Notes under the pieces: model-generated | Told to the model about the DNA's origin: nothing | Database searches by the model: none | What the model saw: only the letters and a program-made list of their open reading frames with translations | Shown here: positions 48,338 through 58,152 of the stretch, one piece after another | How the letters are laid out: each line of letters begins with the position of its first letter | How positions within the stretch are numbered: the first letter of the stretch is position 1 | Position numbers and translations under genes: made by a program | Assembly (NCBI RefSeq): GCF_000759025.1 | Contig: NZ_JPOS01000003.1 | Location: forward strand, 124,001-188,000 | DNA from: Phaeodactylibacter xiamenensis | Lineage (GTDB): Bacteria; Bacteroidota; Bacteroidia; Chitinophagales; Saprospiraceae | Direction: 5' to 3' | DNA length: 64,000 bases

Positions 48338-51300
48338 CCAAGCGAAACACGATGCCAAACACTTACAGATTACTCGCGGCCTTCCTGTTGGGAGGGCTCT
48401 TTCCTTTTGTCCTTTCCGGGCAGAGCCTGATTGAAGACGCTGCCAGGCTGGTCAGGGCCAAACGCATGCTCACCCAAATGCCGGACAGCCTGGAGACAGA
48501 CTCCATGCGCATGGCTTTCGCCGAAGCCATGGCCATTCTCCGGCAATACGATGCCGATGGGCTGGAACAGGGCGAGAAAGCCGCTGACCTGCTGGAAACG
48601 GCTGAACATTACCAAGACAATCAGGTCCTGTCTGAATGGCTGCCGCTCCGGCAACTGAAAAGCTATGCTGAAGCGCCGGACAGTGTGGCGATGAGCAGGT
48701 ACAGGGCGCAACGCACAAGACTGCAACAAGCCCCGAGAGAGCGAATGGCAAGAGCGCTAAAAAGTTCGGAAGGGCAAAGCATGGCCGACTTTCTGTCGAT
48801 TTCCAAAGCATTGCAACGCTACACTATTCCTCCCGTGGAAAGCCGCTTAGCGCTAAAAAGTGCCGCCAAAACAAGCAACCAAAACATAGATAACGGCCTG
48901 GTCAATACCAGTATGTTGCTCGAAGGTGTTTTCCATTTTGTACTGGAACGTGCAAAACAGGAGGTCGCCATCAATTTCCTGGACCGGTTCCTGGAAGACG
49001 AAGTACCGCCGGTCAGGCTGCTGTTCCCTACGGTTTACGAAGAGGTCAGCAGTACCAGTTTTAGTTATTCACAATCCTTTTTGGAGCGGGTGCGTACCGC
49101 CTTTTATGAAGACTTGCAATTGCTGAGCGTACGTCTGCCCATTATCTTGCTGGAAGATGGCCGGTTCGAGGCGCTGCAATCGGACCCCATCATGTACAAC
49201 CTGCTAACCGTCTACACCATCATCGGGCTTTCGCAAAATGATATGCCCCTGAGCGACATCATGGGGGCTACGCACCGCAATATCCTCACCAACTATCAGG
49301 AAAACGGCAAAAAGCTCAACTTCACTCTGGCCGATACGGTACAAAGTGGTGCAGCGACTCTTGAGGACCTGCACGGGCGGACGCAAACCATCACCAGCCT
49401 CCTGAGCGGCATCTACGTATCGCTGAATGATGCAGAAAACACACTGGAAGACAGCCTGCAGGCCATTGAGCAAAGATGGATGGCGATTCCCGATACCACT
49501 AACCGGCAAAAGTCTGTACCGGGTTTTGCTTATCTGTTCAAACCGGAATACAATCTGGCCACGCTCATGAGCGACGATGCAGAAGGCTACCGCCTGAACT
49601 TCCTGCCCTATCTGCTGCGGGGCCGGCTCGACAGCGCCTACCTCATGCAAATCCGTAGTGTGGACAGCTATGATCAGTACTTTGCCGAAGAGCCTACCGA
49701 GCGCATGCTCATTGCTGCCGGGCTGGAAATCGCCCGAAGGCTGGGGGGCACCTGGTACGAAGACCAAACCCTGGCGGACATTCTGGACAACTGGGTGGCC
49801 GACCTGACACTTTACCACCGCCGGCTGGAAGAGTGGAAATACAAGGTCTTGCCTGATGAACTTGATGCAAAAGTCTATCAAGACCTTGAGCTGAAGCGAA
49901 AGCAGCTCCTGGCCGCCGTCCGCGATACCAGAACCTACTGGGCAGCGGCAGACAGCCTGAGCTATCAGCAGGGACTGGCCTTTCAGGTCCTTTCGAATAT
50001 GCTGGTCGACCCCTACAACATCAACAGCCCCGCAACCCGCATTGAGATGGCTGCCCGAAAAATAACCCGGCAGCAACTGGTCAGGGAATGGAAAGAAGAA
50101 CTACAGGACATTGAGCAGCGACTCCTCGACCTCAACGAACGGGTCCTGGGCGAGGAAGCCGAGCTACCACCTACCCATCCAATCAGTATCTATTTGCTGG
50201 GGCAAAAGCCTACACACCCCTACTCCGGGCTAGTCGTAAAGGTGCAAAGGCTAAAAAGCGAGCTCCGCGCCTTAAAAGCAGAACTCGAGGAGGTGGACAC
50301 CACTTATGCCCCTACGCCCTACAAGCTACAGCGCAATGCCGAGCCGATGCTCTTCCTCACAGAATCTATGTCGCAGCTCACTTACTGCCTGCGCTCTTCG
50401 GACCCTGCCAAAATGTGGATCGCCCGCCCGGTGCTGGACAGTGCGCTGAATGATCCGGATCTCCGCCCCGCATTCCTGGGCCTGCTGTATCAGCGCATGC
50501 GGCAGGTGAAGCAAATCCGGAATATCGCCCCGGATGGGCTGGCGCAGTTGGTGCAACTCACTGTAGCGGACCTCCCTGATCTCACCCCTGCGGATTCCGT
50601 TTCGGCTGAACAGGACAGCCTTCGGTTTTACCGAAAAGCCGCATTTGTGGTGAATACCCTGAACCGCATTTTGGAGCTGCCGCTTTTAGTAGATCAAACC
50701 ACTAGTGGGCAGCTGTTGCCGCTGGTGGAAAGCAACCCCAGGCTGAAACCGGTGCCGGAGGTTTCTCAAAAGCTGCTGGATATGGTCTACCACCTCAACC
50801 GGAGAGACCATCGTCAGGCCATTGGCGCTACCCTGGGCTTGTTTACCGGATTAGCTCCTGTTTTTCAGGGAGATGAACCGGGGCAGGAGGAACTGGCGCA
50901 GTTTCTCAGTTTCCTCACCGAGTACGGCTACTTCATCGCTGGTTTGGTCGATGCGCAGTCCACCAATGAAGTCCAAAGCCTCATGGAGGGCATTGCCGAC
51001 CCACCGGGCAGTTCCCGCCTAAAGCGCAAAAAGAAAGTCACCGTAGCGCTGAATGCCTACCTGGGCGTTTCTGCGGGGCAGGAAAACTGGGAACAGAACA
51101 GCACGAATACCGAAGAAACGTTTACCAACATCATGCCTACCATGCCTATCGGCTTTTCTGTCAGCCGCCGACTCGGCAAACGGCGAATTGTGATTAACGA
51201 ATCTACTTTGCAAACCAAGCAGATGGATGGGCATTCCCTTTCGCTTTTCCTCAGCCTTATTGACCTGGGCAGCTTTTTCACCTATGTGCCCGGGGACACA

Positions 51301-51516
51301 CAGTTCGGGGAAACCGACCTGACTTTTAAGAATGTCTTCCGGCCCGGATTGCAATTGCATTACAACATCAAAAACTCGCCTTTTTATGTTGGCGCAGGGG
51401 GGCAGTACGGGCCACAGTTCCGGGAAGTGCAGGGCGAGCAGATTACGCTGCAGTCGACCCGGTTTTTCCTGAATTTTGGTGTGGATGTGCCGTTGAAGAC
51501 GTTGTTTGTGCGGTAA
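48334..51516 (+). CDS. Large exported protein of unknown function; third gene of the operon
   Basis: The protein has 1060 residues. Signal peptide follows MTKRNTMPNTYRLLAAFLLGGLFPFVLSGQ; an alternative start is the second Met (48352). The first ~880 residues are helical, with LLETAEHYQDNQVLSEWLPL-type repeats of TPR-like appearance (no clean consensus) and coiled-coil stretches such as LKSELRALKAELEEVDTTY. The last ~170 residues (KKVTVALNAYLGVSAGQENW, GFSVSRRLGKRRIVINE, FRPGLQLHYNIKNSPFYVGAGGQYG, FLNFGVDVPL) alternate like a small outer-membrane beta-barrel ending in an aromatic/hydrophobic pattern. An outer-membrane protein with a big periplasmic helical domain is the best reading. No family recognised. 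Confidence 0.72.
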   Translation: MTKRNTMPNTYRLLAAFLLGGLFPFVLSGQSLIEDAARLVRAKRMLTQMPDSLETDSMRMAFAEAMAILRQYDADGLEQGEKAADLLETAEHYQDNQVLSEWLPLRQLKSYAEAPDSVAMSRYRAQRTRLQQAPRERMARALKSSEGQSMADFLSISKALQRYTIPPVESRLALKSAAKTSNQNIDNGLVNTSMLLEGVFHFVLERAKQEVAINFLDRFLEDEVPPVRLLFPTVYEEVSSTSFSYSQSFLERVRTAFYEDLQLLSVRLPIILLEDGRFEALQSDPIMYNLLTVYTIIGLSQNDMPLSDIMGATHRNILTNYQENGKKLNFTLADTVQSGAATLEDLHGRTQTITSLLSGIYVSLNDAENTLEDSLQAIEQRWMAIPDTTNRQKSVPGFAYLFKPEYNLATLMSDDAEGYRLNFLPYLLRGRLDSAYLMQIRSVDSYDQYFAEEPTERMLIAAGLEIARRLGGTWYEDQTLADILDNWVADLTLYHRRLEEWKYKVLPDELDAKVYQDLELKRKQLLAAVRDTRTYWAAADSLSYQQGLAFQVLSNMLVDPYNINSPATRIEMAARKITRQQLVREWKEELQDIEQRLLDLNERVLGEEAELPPTHPISIYLLGQKPTHPYSGLVVKVQRLKSELRALKAELEEVDTTYAPTPYKLQRNAEPMLFLTESMSQLTYCLRSSDPAKMWIARPVLDSALNDPDLRPAFLGLLYQRMRQVKQIRNIAPDGLAQLVQLTVADLPDLTPADSVSAEQDSLRFYRKAAFVVNTLNRILELPLLVDQTTSGQLLPLVESNPRLKPVPEVSQKLLDMVYHLNRRDHRQAIGATLGLFTGLAPVFQGDEPGQEELAQFLSFLTEYGYFIAGLVDAQSTNEVQSLMEGIADPPGSSRLKRKKKVTVALNAYLGVSAGQENWEQNSTNTEETFTNIMPTMPIGFSVSRRLGKRRIVINESTLQTKQMDGHSLSLFLSLIDLGSFFTYVPGDTQFGETDLTFKNVFRPGLQLHYNIKNSPFYVGAGGQYGPQFREVQGEQITLQSTRFFLNFGVDVPLKTLFVR

Positions 51517-51590
51517 GGGTATTTGTTAAACCCTGGCTAAACCACCCAATGCCGTAGCATTTTTCCCGACAGCTTCGTATCTTTAGAACG

Positions 51591-52487
51591 ATGCCACCAC
51601 ACCAATTCACCTGGACATACGTCAGCGATGCCGGTCAGCGGTATACAGTTGGGCTCTTCCACAGCGTGCGGGAAGGGCACCTGATGGTCTATTGCAATCA
51701 GAAGGTGGTCCTTATTGATTTTAAAGTCTTTGACACCCGGTCCTACCCGCTTTTTCTGGACGATGAGCTTTTCCACGTCAACATAGAGCGCAAAAACGGG
51801 AAGTACTTCTACGGCTTCCAAATGGATAAAGAAGCCGATACCCCCCGCAATCAGGCCCGCCGCCTGATCGAAAAAAAACACTGGAAACAGACGCTGATTT
51901 TTGTAGCCTTGCTGGCCCTTGCGGTCACGGTAGTCACCATCATAGGCCGCAGCCAGAAAGAGGATCAGGGGGACCCTGCCGCGCGGGCAGAGCTCATTCT
52001 TCAGCATGGTAAAATGGCAGAGGGCAAAGTGGAAGGCATCTACCAGCATGAGGACCAAACCACCGTTCGGTACAGCTTTATTGTGAATGGGCAGTCCTAC
52101 AGCGGGCGGGAGGCGCTTCCTCCCATGCCTAATATAGTCCTGACCAACGGCTTGCCCCTGAAAGAGGGCGATCAGTTTGCCGTCCGCTACGTTGGCGACC
52201 GCCCGGGATGGAATAGCATTCAGCTTGATAACCCAACGGAAGAACAGATACGGTATTACCGGAAGCTCGCCTGGCAGCAGCAGGCCCGCCAACATCCCGA
52301 TCAGTCGGAAACCCTCATCGAATGCCTGCTTGATATTGCCTACGCTCAGCAGGGGCTTTCGGGCTATGCTGCATTCATTTCCCAAACGGCCTCCACGACA
52401 GATAATCCCTTCGCCAATGAGCAGACCTACAAGCGGCTGATCCGTTCCGTCGATTTTCAGAATGCCCGGCAGCAGCAATGCTTGTAA
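51591..52487 (+). CDS. Single-pass membrane protein of unknown function (DUF3592-like)
   Basis: The protein has 298 residues. Residues ~5-75 are beta-rich (QFTWTYVSDAGQRYTVGLFHS). One membrane helix lies at about 101-118 (KQTLIFVALLALAVTVVTII). The C-terminal part (GKMAEGKVEGIYQHEDQTTVRYSFIVNGQSY ... DQFAVRYVGDRPGWN) has the look of DUF3592-type extracytoplasmic beta domains. TATCTTTA 12 bases before the ATG is a good -7 element, so a very short leader is possible. The function is unknown. Confidence 0.65.
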   Translation: MPPHQFTWTYVSDAGQRYTVGLFHSVREGHLMVYCNQKVVLIDFKVFDTRSYPLFLDDELFHVNIERKNGKYFYGFQMDKEADTPRNQARRLIEKKHWKQTLIFVALLALAVTVVTIIGRSQKEDQGDPAARAELILQHGKMAEGKVEGIYQHEDQTTVRYSFIVNGQSYSGREALPPMPNIVLTNGLPLKEGDQFAVRYVGDRPGWNSIQLDNPTEEQIRYYRKLAWQQQARQHPDQSETLIECLLDIAYAQQGLSGYAAFISQTASTTDNPFANEQTYKRLIRSVDFQNARQQQCL

Positions 52488-52526
52488 ATAACGAGGTTTC
52501 TCCTATTTTCGCAAAAAACATACGGT

Positions 52527-53132
52527 TTGGACCCAATCATCCCACATATCGAAAGCCTGATTTTTGCCTCGGATGAGCCGATCACGCTAAAGGAAATCCG
52601 CGACTGCCTGGAAACAGTACTGGAGGCTACCTTTAAAGACGAAGAACTCATGGAAGGTATTACTACCCTGCAGGCACGCTATGCGCAGGAAGGCTACGGC
52701 TTTGAGCTGACAGAGATTGCGGGGGGCTATCAGTTTCTGACCAAACCCGCCTACCACAACACAGTGGGCACTTTCCTGCGGCAGACGACCCGCAAACGGC
52801 TCTCGAGGGCTGCACTGGAGACCCTTTCCATCATCGCCTACCGGCAGCCCATCACCAAATCAACCATGGAAAAAATCCGGGGCGTAAGCTGTGATTACTC
52901 CGTGCAAAAACTATTGGAAAAGGAGCTTGTTGAAATTACAGGGCGGGACGAAGGTCCGGGCCGGCCATTGCTCTACGGCACAAGTTCCAAATTCATGGAC
53001 TACTTTGGCCTGAAGAGCCTGGAAGACCTGCCCAAGCCCAAAGAGTTTAAAGAAGCAGATTTTGAAATCGGCGAAAAAGCGCCTATTGAAGAGGATGTCA
53101 CGGAAGGTGACAGCCGGGAAGAAGAGGAATAA
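52527..53132 (+). CDS. scpB: Chromosome segregation protein ScpB
   Basis: The gene starts at TTG (52527); the product LDPIIPHIESLIFASDEPITLKEI is the ScpB N terminus. It has 201 residues with two winged-helix domains, including QFLTKPAYHNTVGTFLRQ, RLSRAALETLSIIAYRQPITKSTMEKIRGV and the terminal GRPLLYGTSSKFMDYFGL. ScpB binds ScpA and SMC to form the chromosome-condensing complex. Residues beyond ~175 are an acidic tail (EEDVTEGDSREEEE). ScpA and SMC are not nearby. The DUF2480 gene starts 2 bases after the stop. Confidence 0.95.
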   Translation: MDPIIPHIESLIFASDEPITLKEIRDCLETVLEATFKDEELMEGITTLQARYAQEGYGFELTEIAGGYQFLTKPAYHNTVGTFLRQTTRKRLSRAALETLSIIAYRQPITKSTMEKIRGVSCDYSVQKLLEKELVEITGRDEGPGRPLLYGTSSKFMDYFGLKSLEDLPKPKEFKEADFEIGEKAPIEEDVTEGDSREEEE

Positions 53133-53134
53133 TT

Positions 53135-53662
53135 ATGAGTAACAGCAATCCACCACTCGTTAATAAAGTAGCCGCCAGCGGGCTAATTACCCTTAAGCTG
53201 GAAGAATTCTGGCCAAATGTTGAACTGGCAGAGCTGGATATTAAAGATTACCTGTTCAAGGAGCTCCTGCTCAGGGAGAAGGATTTCCGGGAAGCCATGA
53301 AAGAACACGACTGGGCGCAGTACGAAGGCAAAGTGCTCCTTGTCTATTGCTCTACGGATGCCATCATCCCAATGTGGGCCTATATGCTTATCGCGTCCCA
53401 TGCCGCGCCACATGCTCAGGATGTATTCCAGGGGCGGCCTGAAGATTACTACCGTACTTTTTTCACGCAGAAGCTTCATGCGCTTGACCTCGAAAAGTAT
53501 CAGGATCAACGGGTCATCCTAAAGGGCTGCACCGACGGCAAGGCGATCCCCCCACAGGCTTACCTTGAATTGACCAAGCGTCTCAGGCCGGTAGCCAAAA
53601 GCATTATGTTTGGAGAGCCCTGCTCTACCGTGCCCATCTTCAAACGCCCCCGGAATAAATAA
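53135..53662 (+). CDS. DUF2480-family protein
   Basis: The protein has 175 residues with no signal peptide or membrane helix. The features LVNKVAASGLITLKLEEF, DIKDYLFKELLLREKDFREAMKEHDW and IMFGEPCSTVPIFKRP near the C terminus match the DUF2480 family, which is restricted to Bacteroidota and of unknown function. It follows scpB by two bases, so the two share a transcript. In related genomes this gene is often near scpB or other housekeeping genes, which I state from general familiarity, not from a search. Confidence 0.88.
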   Translation: MSNSNPPLVNKVAASGLITLKLEEFWPNVELAELDIKDYLFKELLLREKDFREAMKEHDWAQYEGKVLLVYCSTDAIIPMWAYMLIASHAAPHAQDVFQGRPEDYYRTFFTQKLHALDLEKYQDQRVILKGCTDGKAIPPQAYLELTKRLRPVAKSIMFGEPCSTVPIFKRPRNK

Positions 53663-53746
53663 TTATACCGCCGGATCCTATTCCTCTTGAAAAATTAATA
53701 GCAAAGCCGTATCTTTTTGTATTGCTTTGCTGAAAACGTATTACCC

Positions 53747-54658
53747 ATGAACAGTCGTCACCTGCAGTACCTGAATATTGCTTTAGCTGCCTTTCTGGGC
53801 ATCGCCATCTTTACCTCCACCGATGAGCCCGAAGGCCAGCCCAGTTACCGGCCCGATAAGGATATCCCACAAGTGGTCAAACCCGTGGACCTTAACCGGG
53901 AATTCGATTTTGCAGGGGAACTCCTTCCTATGGATAATTTTGATGTGCGCGAACGCCTCGACCGGGAACTGCTGGTCAACACCTACTGGCACAGCAGCAC
54001 CCTGCTCAACCTGAAGAATGCGTACAAGTTCTTCCCCATGATTGAGCAAAAGCTGGCCGAAGCCGGCATTCCGGAAGACTTCAAATACCTGGCCGTTGCC
54101 GAAAGCAGCCTGCGCAATGTAGTCTCTCCGGCCGGTGCCCGCGGGCTCTGGCAAATTATGAGCGCCACAGCCCGTGAACATGGGCTGGAAGTCAGTAATG
54201 AAGTGGATGAACGCTACCATTACGAAAAAGCAACCGAAGCCGCCTGCAAAGTCCTGAAGCAATACCACCGCAGTTTTGGAACCTGGACAATGGCTGCCGC
54301 AGCCTACAACGCCGGCTATGGCAACATCAAAGACGAAATAGAGACGCAGCGGGCCGAGACCTACTACGACCTCAACCTCAACGCAGAAACTGCACGCTAC
54401 ATTTTCCGTCTGGTCGCCATCAAGGAAATCCTCAGCCGCCCGGATGAGTTCGGGTTTTACCTGGAGGACGAAGATGGTTACCCACCTCTGGATGATTACG
54501 AACCTATTGTCGTTAGCGAAACCATTAATAACCTCGGCGATTTTGCCCTTGAGCAGGGCACGACCTACCGCATGCTCAAAGTGTACAACCCCTGGCTGCT
54601 CGACTCCCGGCTTACGGTACGCCCCGGACAGGAGTATGAGATCCGGGTGCCGAAATAA
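53747..54658 (+). CDS. Lytic transglycosylase (SLT domain, MltD-like)
   Basis: I chose the ATG at 53747 (MNSRHLQYLNIALAAFLGIAIF), which gives a signal-anchor-like N terminus; the upstream Met is inside the leader. The protein has 303 residues. The SLT catalytic core shows Glu in KYLAVAESSLRNVVSPAGARGLWQIM, followed by MAAAAYNAGYGNIKD. It cleaves peptidoglycan between N-acetylmuramic acid and N-acetylglucosamine to yield 1,6-anhydro ends. The C-terminal segment (FALEQGTTYRMLKVYNPWLLDSRLTVRPGQEYEIRVPK) looks like one LysM-type wall-binding module. A TATCTTTTT stretch upstream may be its promoter. Confidence 0.9.
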   Translation: MNSRHLQYLNIALAAFLGIAIFTSTDEPEGQPSYRPDKDIPQVVKPVDLNREFDFAGELLPMDNFDVRERLDRELLVNTYWHSSTLLNLKNAYKFFPMIEQKLAEAGIPEDFKYLAVAESSLRNVVSPAGARGLWQIMSATAREHGLEVSNEVDERYHYEKATEAACKVLKQYHRSFGTWTMAAAAYNAGYGNIKDEIETQRAETYYDLNLNAETARYIFRLVAIKEILSRPDEFGFYLEDEDGYPPLDDYEPIVVSETINNLGDFALEQGTTYRMLKVYNPWLLDSRLTVRPGQEYEIRVPK

Positions 54659-54712
54659 CCGTGTGCATCGTAAATTGCACTACTGGAATAGCCTGCCAGC
54701 ATTCGTAGATAA

Positions 54713-54743
54713 GCTGGAGCAGAGCGGGAAGCTCTACCCCAGC
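54713..54743. repeat. Structured hairpin between convergent genes
   Basis: GCTGG (54713) pairs with CCAGC (54739-54743), and the inner AGAGC pairs with GCTCT, giving a two-part stem. It lies between the lytic transglycosylase gene and the convergent DUF4249 gene and may terminate one or both transcripts; there is no T run. Confidence 0.5.
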
Positions 54744-54837
54744 AGCTATCGCACTTAGCAGAGGGTTGCCCCCTGGTATTGGTAGCCGGTAGCCACTTTC
54801 TGTTTTGTGCATTTTATTATACACGCAAAATAACGCC

Positions 54838-55755
54838 TTACAGGTCTATTTCGTAGATCGTGGTATGCCCCAGCCCGAAAATCCCGTATCCGTTCTCAAT
54901 ATTGCTGTGGACCGTCACGGGTTCAGCGAAGGGATTGCCATCTGCCCCCCAGTATTGGTCCAGAGAGCGGTAGTACAGGAAGGCATCCCGCGATAAGCTC
55001 GTAACCCGTATCCGCAACTTGCTCCCTGACATAAGCCCGATTGGCAGATCCTCCCAGGTGTAGGTAGCAAAGCGGTAGGTATTGCCATTGAAAGCGCCAT
55101 CCGAACAAATCAGCGCACCTCTTCGGTCTACTTCGGCATAAGAGAGTATGGGGTCATTGGATTCCAGCCAGACGGAGTAATAGCCGGCAATAGTATCATT
55201 GTTTTCATCTACATACTGGTAATCGACCTCGCCTTGCAGCGCATAGTAATGCTCACCTGGCTCATCTTGTATTTCAATGACAATCTCATCCAGCCGCTCT
55301 CCGCTCTCGCTGAGTGCCCCTTCTTCATCAACGGTAACGTCCAAAACAATTGGTGCCCTGGGCATTCGTTGTTGTGCTCTGATTGAAGGGTAATCCGTTT
55401 GCTGTATATCAAGGGTGTACACTTCATCTCCCGCGGCCCAACCCTGACTTAGCTCAGTATAGTGCCGGCCATCGTCCGGAGCATAGGAAAAAGTTACACC
55501 CTCTACATTCGGGCCGGAAAACTGGATTTCGGCGTCCGGAAAGACCGAGAACTCCTCTTTTGAAAGGACACTACGGCTGTTGGAGACCAGAACACCAAAG
55601 GCATCACTTTCGCTAAATGCCAGGGCATGCACAGCCAGGCGCGGCTCATGCTCCGGCAGCTCAATGTCTACGATTTGGGTAAAAGCATCTTCTCCACAGG
55701 AGGAAAAGCTCATTGCCGTCAACAGGCCGATTGCGAAAAACAGGCTATAGCGCAT
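54838..55755 (-). CDS. DUF4249 lipoprotein paired with a TonB receptor
   Basis: The protein has 305 residues. A lipobox FSSC at about residue 20 follows MRYSLFFAIGLLTAMSFSSC. The EPRLAVHALAFSESDAFGVLVSNSRSVL stretch and the later YSPDDGRHYTEL- and DEVYTLDIQQ-type motifs are the DUF4249 pattern. Such lipoproteins sit on the outer membrane beside a TonB receptor whose gene is next to them, as here (receptor gene ends 4 bases before this gene's start). The substrate is not known. No obvious promoter inside the pair; they are one operon with the receptor first. Confidence 0.88.
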   Translation of the reverse strand: MRYSLFFAIGLLTAMSFSSCGEDAFTQIVDIELPEHEPRLAVHALAFSESDAFGVLVSNSRSVLSKEEFSVFPDAEIQFSGPNVEGVTFSYAPDDGRHYTELSQGWAAGDEVYTLDIQQTDYPSIRAQQRMPRAPIVLDVTVDEEGALSESGERLDEIVIEIQDEPGEHYYALQGEVDYQYVDENNDTIAGYYSVWLESNDPILSYAEVDRRGALICSDGAFNGNTYRFATYTWEDLPIGLMSGSKLRIRVTSLSRDAFLYYRSLDQYWGADGNPFAEPVTVHSNIENGYGIFGLGHTTIYEIDL

Positions 55756-55759
55756 GATT

Positions 55760-58120
55760 CTAGAATTTAAACTGGTAAGAAATGGATGGAATGATGGGCA
55801 GAATACTCACTTCGCGGAAAACCGGCTGCTCCTCGAAGCTACCGTCCGGCTGCTGTACCAGGTCCCGGTCAGCGAGAATAAAGTAGGGATTGCGATGAAA
55901 ATAGGCATTGTACACTCCGAATACCCAGGTTCGCACGTGACGCTTCATCTGTTTCGTCATGCGTAAGCTAAGGTCCAGGCGGTGGTAGTCCGTCATGCGG
56001 AAGGCATTGCGCTCGCCTCCACTTTGAATGGTACTAAACCCACTGAAAAAATCAGATCCAAAGTAGTTGATCGGGTACTCAAAGGTATTGATCGTAACGG
56101 CATTGCCCGTCCCATATACCCATGCTCCGGACAGGGAAATACGTTCATTAAAATCGTGATTGACCACCAGAGAAAGGTCATGCCGCCGGTCGTAGCGGAA
56201 GGGGTAGCGCCGACCGCCGTTGATTTCGTCAAACTGCCGGTAGTTCCAACTCAGCGTATAGCCCAGCCAGCCGGTGGTGCGCCCAAATTTTTTCTGCACG
56301 AAAAGCTCGGCGCCGTAGCTTTCGCCTTCGCCCTGCGTAACTTTGTCCTGCCAGTCGTTTTCCAGCCCAAACAAGAAGCTTGCCCCCTCTTTGTAGGAAA
56401 TGACATTGTGCATCTTTTTGTAATACCCCTCCAGGCTGACTTCTATACCATCGCCAAAGGTCTTGGCTGCGCCCGCAGCTACCTGCCAGCTTTGCTGTGG
56501 CTTGATGCGCTCCGTGCTCGGCACCCACAAGTCAGTAGGCAAACTGAAGGACTCGCTCGTCAGCAGGTTGATGAACTGTGCCATCGTGGCGAAAGAGGCT
56601 TTCAGGGCCACATCTTTGGGTAGCAGGTAATTGAGCCCGATACGCGGCTGCAGCGAAGTGTAAAACTCATCGCCTACCTTGAAGCCGGAGCCGTGCAGGC
56701 CTACGTTGGCCTTGAGCTTGCCCAGCTGCATATCGTCTTCCACGTAGATAAAAAGCTCATCCGAAAACTCATTCTGTGAGCCGATAAGTGTATCAAAACG
56801 CTCCTGATCAAAAGCGACATCGAGGCTAAGTGCGCCCGGGCGGTAGGTGTGATTGGTCACGCCCCCTCCAAAGCGGATATAATGCCCGGGGGCAGGCAGG
56901 TAATCGAAGTCAATCCGGCCCGCCCAGTCTTCAATTCCGGAAAAGTAGTTGGCAGAAAAGCTTTCTTCTGACCCATCATTATAGCGGCTGCTTTGTTCGG
57001 CGATCACATCAATCTGGAAACGGCTGTAGGTCAGCGTGGTATTGGCAAAAAGCTTGTTGTTGATCTGCCAGTTCCAGCGCAGAGCAGAAATACTGTTGCC
57101 CCAGTCGATACCGCCACCGAAGCTGTCTTCGTCGTCTGTCACATCTGTAAAGAACACATCTGCCCCCAGGTAGGCACTAAGGTACAGGCGGTGCTTATCA
57201 TTGAATTTGTGCTGCAACTTGGCGTTGAAGTCATAGAAGTGCAGCTTTATTTTGACGTCCTCCTCAGACTGCTGATTGGCCAAAGCCACAATAGGCCGAA
57301 ACAGCAAATCGGCGTACGTCCGCCGGCCAGAGACCAGAATGGAGGTTTTATCTTTTTTGATGGGGCCTTCCAGAGTCAGCCGGGAACTGATCATGCCAAT
57401 AGCGCCCTCCCCATGCCATTCCTGCAGGTTGCCTTCCTTCATATTGATTTCCAGAATAGAAGACAGGCGCCCACCGTAGCGCGCCGGGAAGCCGCCTTTA
57501 GTCAGGGTGACGTTCTTGACGGCATCGGCGTTGAAAACCGAGAAGATACCCAACAGGTGAGAAGTATTGTAGATGGGCACCCCATCGAGCAGCACCAGGT
57601 TTTGATCAGGGCTGCCGCCGCGAACGTAGAGCCCGGTCTGCCCTTCCCCACCCGACTGCACGCCGGGCAAGAGCTGAAGGGTTTTGAGTACATCAGTTTC
57701 GCCGAGAAGTACCGGGGCCATTTTGATTTGCTCTACCGGTACGGTCATTTGGCTCATCTGACTGCGCTCTTCGATGCGTTCGCCCTGACGAGAGGCCCGT
57801 ACCACGACCTCTTCCAGCTGTACAGCACCGTCCAGGTCGATATTTAAAGTGGTATCCTGTTTAAGCAGAAAGGCATGTTCGACCGATTCATAGCCAATGT
57901 AGGAAAAATTGATGTGCACAGAATCAGCAGGCAGCGTCAGGCTGTAGAAGCCGTACACATTGGTAACGGTCCCCTGATCCGAGTACCGGTCGTAAATATT
58001 AGCGCTGATGAGCGGTTCACCAGAGTTGGCATCCCTAAGGTAGCCACTAATGGTATGCTTTTGAGCGAGGCATGGCAAAGACAAAGCCAGGAACCCAAGC
58101 AAGAGTAGGAGTTGCTTCAT
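55760..58120 (-). CDS. TonB-dependent outer-membrane receptor
   Basis: I chose the ATG at 58120 (MKQLLLLLGFLALSLPCLAQ). The frame is open 70 codons further upstream, but that part runs through MITE-A copy 3. The protein has 786 residues: CarboxypepD_reg-like domain ~24-105 (HTISGYLRDANSGEPLISANIY), plug ~120-230 (VVVRASRQGERIEERSQMSQMT, VRGGSPDQNLVLLDGVPIYNTSHLLGIF), and the beta-barrel to YQFKF at the C terminus. It energises uptake across the outer membrane with TonB/ExbBD. Its partner DUF4249 lipoprotein follows by four bases. MITE-A copy 3 ends 33 bases before the start and may alter its promoter. Confidence 0.92.
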   Translation of the reverse strand: MKQLLLLLGFLALSLPCLAQKHTISGYLRDANSGEPLISANIYDRYSDQGTVTNVYGFYSLTLPADSVHINFSYIGYESVEHAFLLKQDTTLNIDLDGAVQLEEVVVRASRQGERIEERSQMSQMTVPVEQIKMAPVLLGETDVLKTLQLLPGVQSGGEGQTGLYVRGGSPDQNLVLLDGVPIYNTSHLLGIFSVFNADAVKNVTLTKGGFPARYGGRLSSILEINMKEGNLQEWHGEGAIGMISSRLTLEGPIKKDKTSILVSGRRTYADLLFRPIVALANQQSEEDVKIKLHFYDFNAKLQHKFNDKHRLYLSAYLGADVFFTDVTDDEDSFGGGIDWGNSISALRWNWQINNKLFANTTLTYSRFQIDVIAEQSSRYNDGSEESFSANYFSGIEDWAGRIDFDYLPAPGHYIRFGGGVTNHTYRPGALSLDVAFDQERFDTLIGSQNEFSDELFIYVEDDMQLGKLKANVGLHGSGFKVGDEFYTSLQPRIGLNYLLPKDVALKASFATMAQFINLLTSESFSLPTDLWVPSTERIKPQQSWQVAAGAAKTFGDGIEVSLEGYYKKMHNVISYKEGASFLFGLENDWQDKVTQGEGESYGAELFVQKKFGRTTGWLGYTLSWNYRQFDEINGGRRYPFRYDRRHDLSLVVNHDFNERISLSGAWVYGTGNAVTINTFEYPINYFGSDFFSGFSTIQSGGERNAFRMTDYHRLDLSLRMTKQMKRHVRTWVFGVYNAYFHRNPYFILADRDLVQQPDGSFEEQPVFREVSILPIIPSISYQFKF

Positions 58121-58152
58121 TTTTAGTCGGGTGTGTGGTGTTATTTTGGTTT

